DNA of 64,000 nt from Paenibacillus humicus NBRC 102415 (GTDB lineage Bacteria; Bacillota; Bacilli; Paenibacillales; Paenibacillaceae): the NCBI RefSeq assembly GCF_004000905.1, contig NZ_BIMD01000008.1, positions 1 to 64,000 of the forward strand, written 5' to 3'. The first letter of the stretch is position 1. Each line of letters starts with the position of its first letter. The position numbers were made by a program, and so were the translations under genes. Positions 61,597 to 64,000 of the stretch are shown in pieces. The notes beneath the pieces were generated by a model. That model had not been told where the DNA came from, searched no databases, and saw only the letters and a program-made list of their open reading frames with translations.

Positions 61597-62203
61597 TCTC
61601 GGCCGCTCCGAGCAAGCTGCGGATTTCCATTCTCATTCGGTTGAACTCCTCGTCTCCAAGCACAGGCTCCGAATGATCGGCTCCAAGCCCCCCAGGCAAG
61701 GAAATCCACGACTTGCAGCCGGTGAAAGCCGGCTCCATCGGCAGCCGCAGCGGCTGCCTCAGCTTGTACACCCGAAGCAGCAGCACATGCAGCGGATCCC
61801 GCTTCTTCCATTTCAAGCGTTCCTCGGCAAAGGAATCCGTCCAGATATGCCTCTCCCTGATCCGCTCCAGAACGCCCGGGTCCGTAACCGGAATATCCTC
61901 GACCGCATGAGCCCAGCTCGATATCGACACCGCGCCCGCATCCGGACCGTCCCATTCTCCGAGCACTTCGTCCAGAATCGGGCGGGCTTCCTCCTTGAGA
62001 AGCTCCGGCCGCTGATGCTCATAAGCCGGGAGCAGATAAAAATCCGGCCGCTCCAGCCGGAAATGGCGGGTCTCCTCGGCGATGCCGCCCTTGCGCAGGA
62101 CGACGATCTGGCGCCCTTCCTCGAGCGCCCGGACCGCGACGGCCCATTCCTTCAGCGCGGCGGCTCCTGCGCCGGCTCCGTCAGGTACGTTCACTTCGGC
62201 CAC
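61589..62203 (-). CDS. DUF1802 family protein
   Basis: About 204 residues with the DUF1802 pattern: LKEWAVAVRALEEGRQIVVLRKGGI, RPDFYLLPAYEHQRPELLK, WKKRDPLHVLLLRVYKL and C-terminal FTGCKSWISL. Function is unknown; it is found in many Firmicutes. Start uncertain: GTG 62203 is used here (AAAGG 4 bases upstream), with GTG 62215 and 62194 as alternatives. It ends inside the suf promoter region on the same strand. Confidence 0.75.
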   Translation of the reverse strand: MAEVNVPDGAGAGAAALKEWAVAVRALEEGRQIVVLRKGGIAEETRHFRLERPDFYLLPAYEHQRPELLKEEARPILDEVLGEWDGPDAGAVSISSWAHAVEDIPVTDPGVLERIRERHIWTDSFAEERLKWKKRDPLHVLLLRVYKLRQPLRLPMEPAFTGCKSWISLPGGLGADHSEPVLGDEEFNRMRMEIRSLLGAAEIN

Positions 62204-62254
62204 ACATCCTTTCACCCGTCAAGCATATTCGCCCCATTATATCAAACGAGCCTA

Positions 62255-62283
62255 TTTCAAGTCTAAAAAAGATGGGCTATAAT
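62255..62283 (+). promoter_or_regulatory. Promoter of mtnK
   Basis: -35 TTTCAA (62255-62260), 17-base spacer, -10 TATAAT (62278-62283). A leader of about 100 bases follows. No S-box (SAM) riboswitch core was recognised in it. Confidence 0.6.
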
Positions 62284-62389
62284 TAGAGCTTATGTAGAAC
62301 AAGAGCCTGGCGTACGCACGCGGCCGCAAGCGATTCTCATGAATTGTTCCTTCTTTTATTATGCTACCCATGAAAGGTGGAAATCACTA

Positions 62390-63601
62390 ATGCCAGCATA
62401 TCATCCCTACAGCGAGGCGGAAGCGGTCGAGCTCGCCCGCACGGTGGAAGGAGTCTTCGCTCCCGGAGCGGAGCTGGAATGCACCGAGATCGGCGACGGC
62501 AACCTGAACCTCGTCTTCCATATTACCGAGCCTGCGACCGGCAAGGGGCTTATCGTGAAGCAGGCGCTGCCTTATGTCAAAGTGTTCGGCGAGTCCTGGC
62601 CGCTGTCGGTCGACCGCGCGCGGATCGAAGGCGAAGCCCTCAAGATCCAGCACAGCCTGGCGCCTGAGCTGGTGCCGCAAGTCTACTTCACCGACCAGGA
62701 GCAGGCCATCACCGTCATGGAAGACCTCAGCAGCCATGTCATCATGCGCAAAGGGCTGATGGAAGGCACGCTGTATCCGCGATTCGCGAGCGACATCTCC
62801 ACCTTCCTCGCCCAGACGCTGTTCTTCACCTCGGATCTGGGCATGAGCCAGCAGGAGAAGAAGCTGCGCCAGCAGTCGTTCGTCAACGTGGAGCTGTGCC
62901 AGATCACGGAAGACCTCATCTTCGACGAGCCTTACCGCGAGCATGAGCGCAACAACTATGAGGATTCGATCGCCGACGAGGCGCTGGCGCTCCGCACGGA
63001 CGCCGCGCTCCATCTGGAAATCGCCGTATTGAGGGAGAAGTTCCTCACGCGCGGAGAGGCGCTGCTTCACGGAGATCTTCATACCGGCAGCATCTTCGCC
63101 CTGCCCGACTCCACCAAGGTCATCGACCCCGAGTTCGCCTTCTACGGCCCGATGGGCTTCGATATCGGCGCAGTCATCGCGAACCTGCTGCTGAACTTTG
63201 CCGGACAGGAGCACTGGAGCCCGGAGGCGGATTCCCGCAAGCAGTACCGGGAATTCCTGACGGAGACCGTTCGCGGCGTATGGACTCAGTTCGCCGCCAA
63301 GTTCCGCACGCTGTGGGACGAGCATGGCAAGGATCCCGTCTTCTCCGTAGCGGAGGGCTTCCAGGATCTCTATATGAACCGCCTGCTGCAGGATACGGCC
63401 GGATTCGCCGGCGCCAAGATGGTCCGCCGCGTCGTCGGGTTCGCCCATGTCGCCGATCTCGACGCGATTCCGGACGACGCCGTCCGCGAGCGCGCGAAGC
63501 GGATGGCGCTGGCGATCGGCAAGGAGCTCATCAAGCGCCACCGCACCATCGCCTCGATCGAGGAAGTCATCGACATCGCACTTACGGCATCCGCGCGCTA
63601 G
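62390..63601 (+). CDS. mtnK: S-methyl-5-thioribose kinase MtnK
   Basis: 403 residues with [47 protein letters not shown] and [15 protein letters not shown]. It phosphorylates methylthioribose in methionine salvage. ATG 62390 has AAAGGTGG at 9 bases; a longer frame upstream lacks a site. It is followed 85 bases later by mtnA, giving the two-step start of the salvage pathway. Confidence 0.95.
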   Translation: MPAYHPYSEAEAVELARTVEGVFAPGAELECTEIGDGNLNLVFHITEPATGKGLIVKQALPYVKVFGESWPLSVDRARIEGEALKIQHSLAPELVPQVYFTDQEQAITVMEDLSSHVIMRKGLMEGTLYPRFASDISTFLAQTLFFTSDLGMSQQEKKLRQQSFVNVELCQITEDLIFDEPYREHERNNYEDSIADEALALRTDAALHLEIAVLREKFLTRGEALLHGDLHTGSIFALPDSTKVIDPEFAFYGPMGFDIGAVIANLLLNFAGQEHWSPEADSRKQYREFLTETVRGVWTQFAAKFRTLWDEHGKDPVFSVAEGFQDLYMNRLLQDTAGFAGAKMVRRVVGFAHVADLDAIPDDAVRERAKRMALAIGKELIKRHRTIASIEEVIDIALTASAR

Positions 63602-63686
63602 GCGCGGACCGCCTATCGACACCTTGCCCGGAAGCCGGCTCCGCCGGCACGATCGCCGGACAGGCATAATGAACGGAGGAACCATC

Positions 63687-64000
63687 ATGACCGACAGCGC
63701 AGCCGCCTACCCCGGCCTGCAATCCCTCATTTGGGCGGGAAGCCAGCTTCAGCTGCTTGACCAGCGCCTGCTTCCGGAGGAGACCGTCTATCTTCCCTTG
63801 ACGGATGCCGAAGGCGTCTGGGAAGCGATCCGACATATGAAAGTAAGGGGAGCCCCCGCCATCGGCATCGCCGCCGCCTACGGGCTTGTGCTCGGCAGCG
63901 GACTGCCCGGCCAGCCCTTCCAGGCGGAGGACAGCCTCGCCGCCTGGCTTGGCCGCGTAAACGAGAAAGCCGGTTATCTAGCGACGAGCCGCCCCACGGC
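63687..64000 (+). CDS. mtnA: S-methyl-5-thioribose-1-phosphate isomerase MtnA, 3' end cut by window
   Basis: 104 codons visible. [20 protein letters not shown], the isomerase motif [17 protein letters not shown] and the later LATSRPTA are typical MtnA/eIF2B-like. It turns the MtnK product into methylthioribulose phosphate. ATG 63687 has GGAGGA at 6 bases. The rest lies outside the window. Confidence 0.93.
   Translation, partial: MTDSAAAYPGLQSLIWAGSQLQLLDQRLLPEETVYLPLTDAEGVWEAIRHMKVRGAPAIGIAAAYGLVLGSGLPGQPFQAEDSLAAWLGRVNEKAGYLATSRPT

Noticed and set aside
62284-62389. S-box (SAM) riboswitch before mtnK
   Set aside because: The conserved core elements and the terminator stem were not found in the leader.

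Overview
The window looks like chromosomal DNA of a high-GC, endospore-forming Firmicute of the Paenibacillus type. It carries ytrH/ytrI beside dnaE, ytvI, cotJABC, an array of YheC/YheD ATP-grasp proteins, a sufCDSUB operon and PBSX (xkd)-family phage tail genes. Shine-Dalgarno sequences are strong and GGAGG-like, and GTG or TTG starts are frequent. No rRNA, tRNA, CRISPR array or intact insertion sequence was seen. dnaE is cut by the left edge and mtnA by the right edge.

Left part (1-10.9 kb): dnaE on the minus strand, divergent from the sporulation genes ytrH-ytrI behind a sigma-E-like promoter. Next come ytpI, a second sliding-clamp (dnaN-like) gene broken by one extra base in a T run, and the small ribbon-helix-helix gene upstream of it. 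Then come ytoI (HTH-DRTGG-CBS-hotdog), an orphan membrane histidine kinase, a small membrane protein and a YlbF-family protein.

Spore-envelope part (11.3-24 kb): five YheC/YheD-type ATP-grasp genes in one direction with a GNAT acetyltransferase among them, arranged long-short, long-short, GNAT, short plus tail. After a HAD phosphatase, a phosphodiester glycosidase and a DMT exporter come a Tyr-Pro / Gly-Phe-Gly-Pro repeat protein and the cotJABC operon. Its CotJA has an 18-residue tandem-repeat N-terminal extension.

Housekeeping part (24-38.4 kb): a class A penicillin-binding protein translationally coupled to a two-helix membrane protein, a YwaF-like protein, YtvI, a CNNM/CBS transporter, the radical-SAM protein YfkAB, two HD-GYP phosphodiesterases, a YunD-like nucleotidase, and a molybdopterin cluster (moaA divergent from a moaD-moaE fusion and moeB).

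Tailocin part (38.4-56 kb): a headless PBSX-like contractile tail operon in canonical xkdI-to-xkdU order, with tail fibre, XhlA, holin and amidase. No capsid, portal, terminase or integrase gene was found. Control genes are a late sigma-like activator, an XRE repressor and an ImmA-like protease. Three copies of a 17-bp operator lie between the divergent control genes, and an 11-bp-phased repeat array lies before the tail operon. xkdN carries an A_AAA_AAC slippery site for a -1 frameshift. The fibre gene switches sharply from GC-rich to AT-rich. The flanks hold wreckage: a GNAT remnant on the left and a manganese-catalase remnant on the right.

Right part (56-64 kb): sufCDSU-sufB for Fe-S cluster assembly, a DUF1802 gene, and the methionine-salvage genes mtnK and mtnA.
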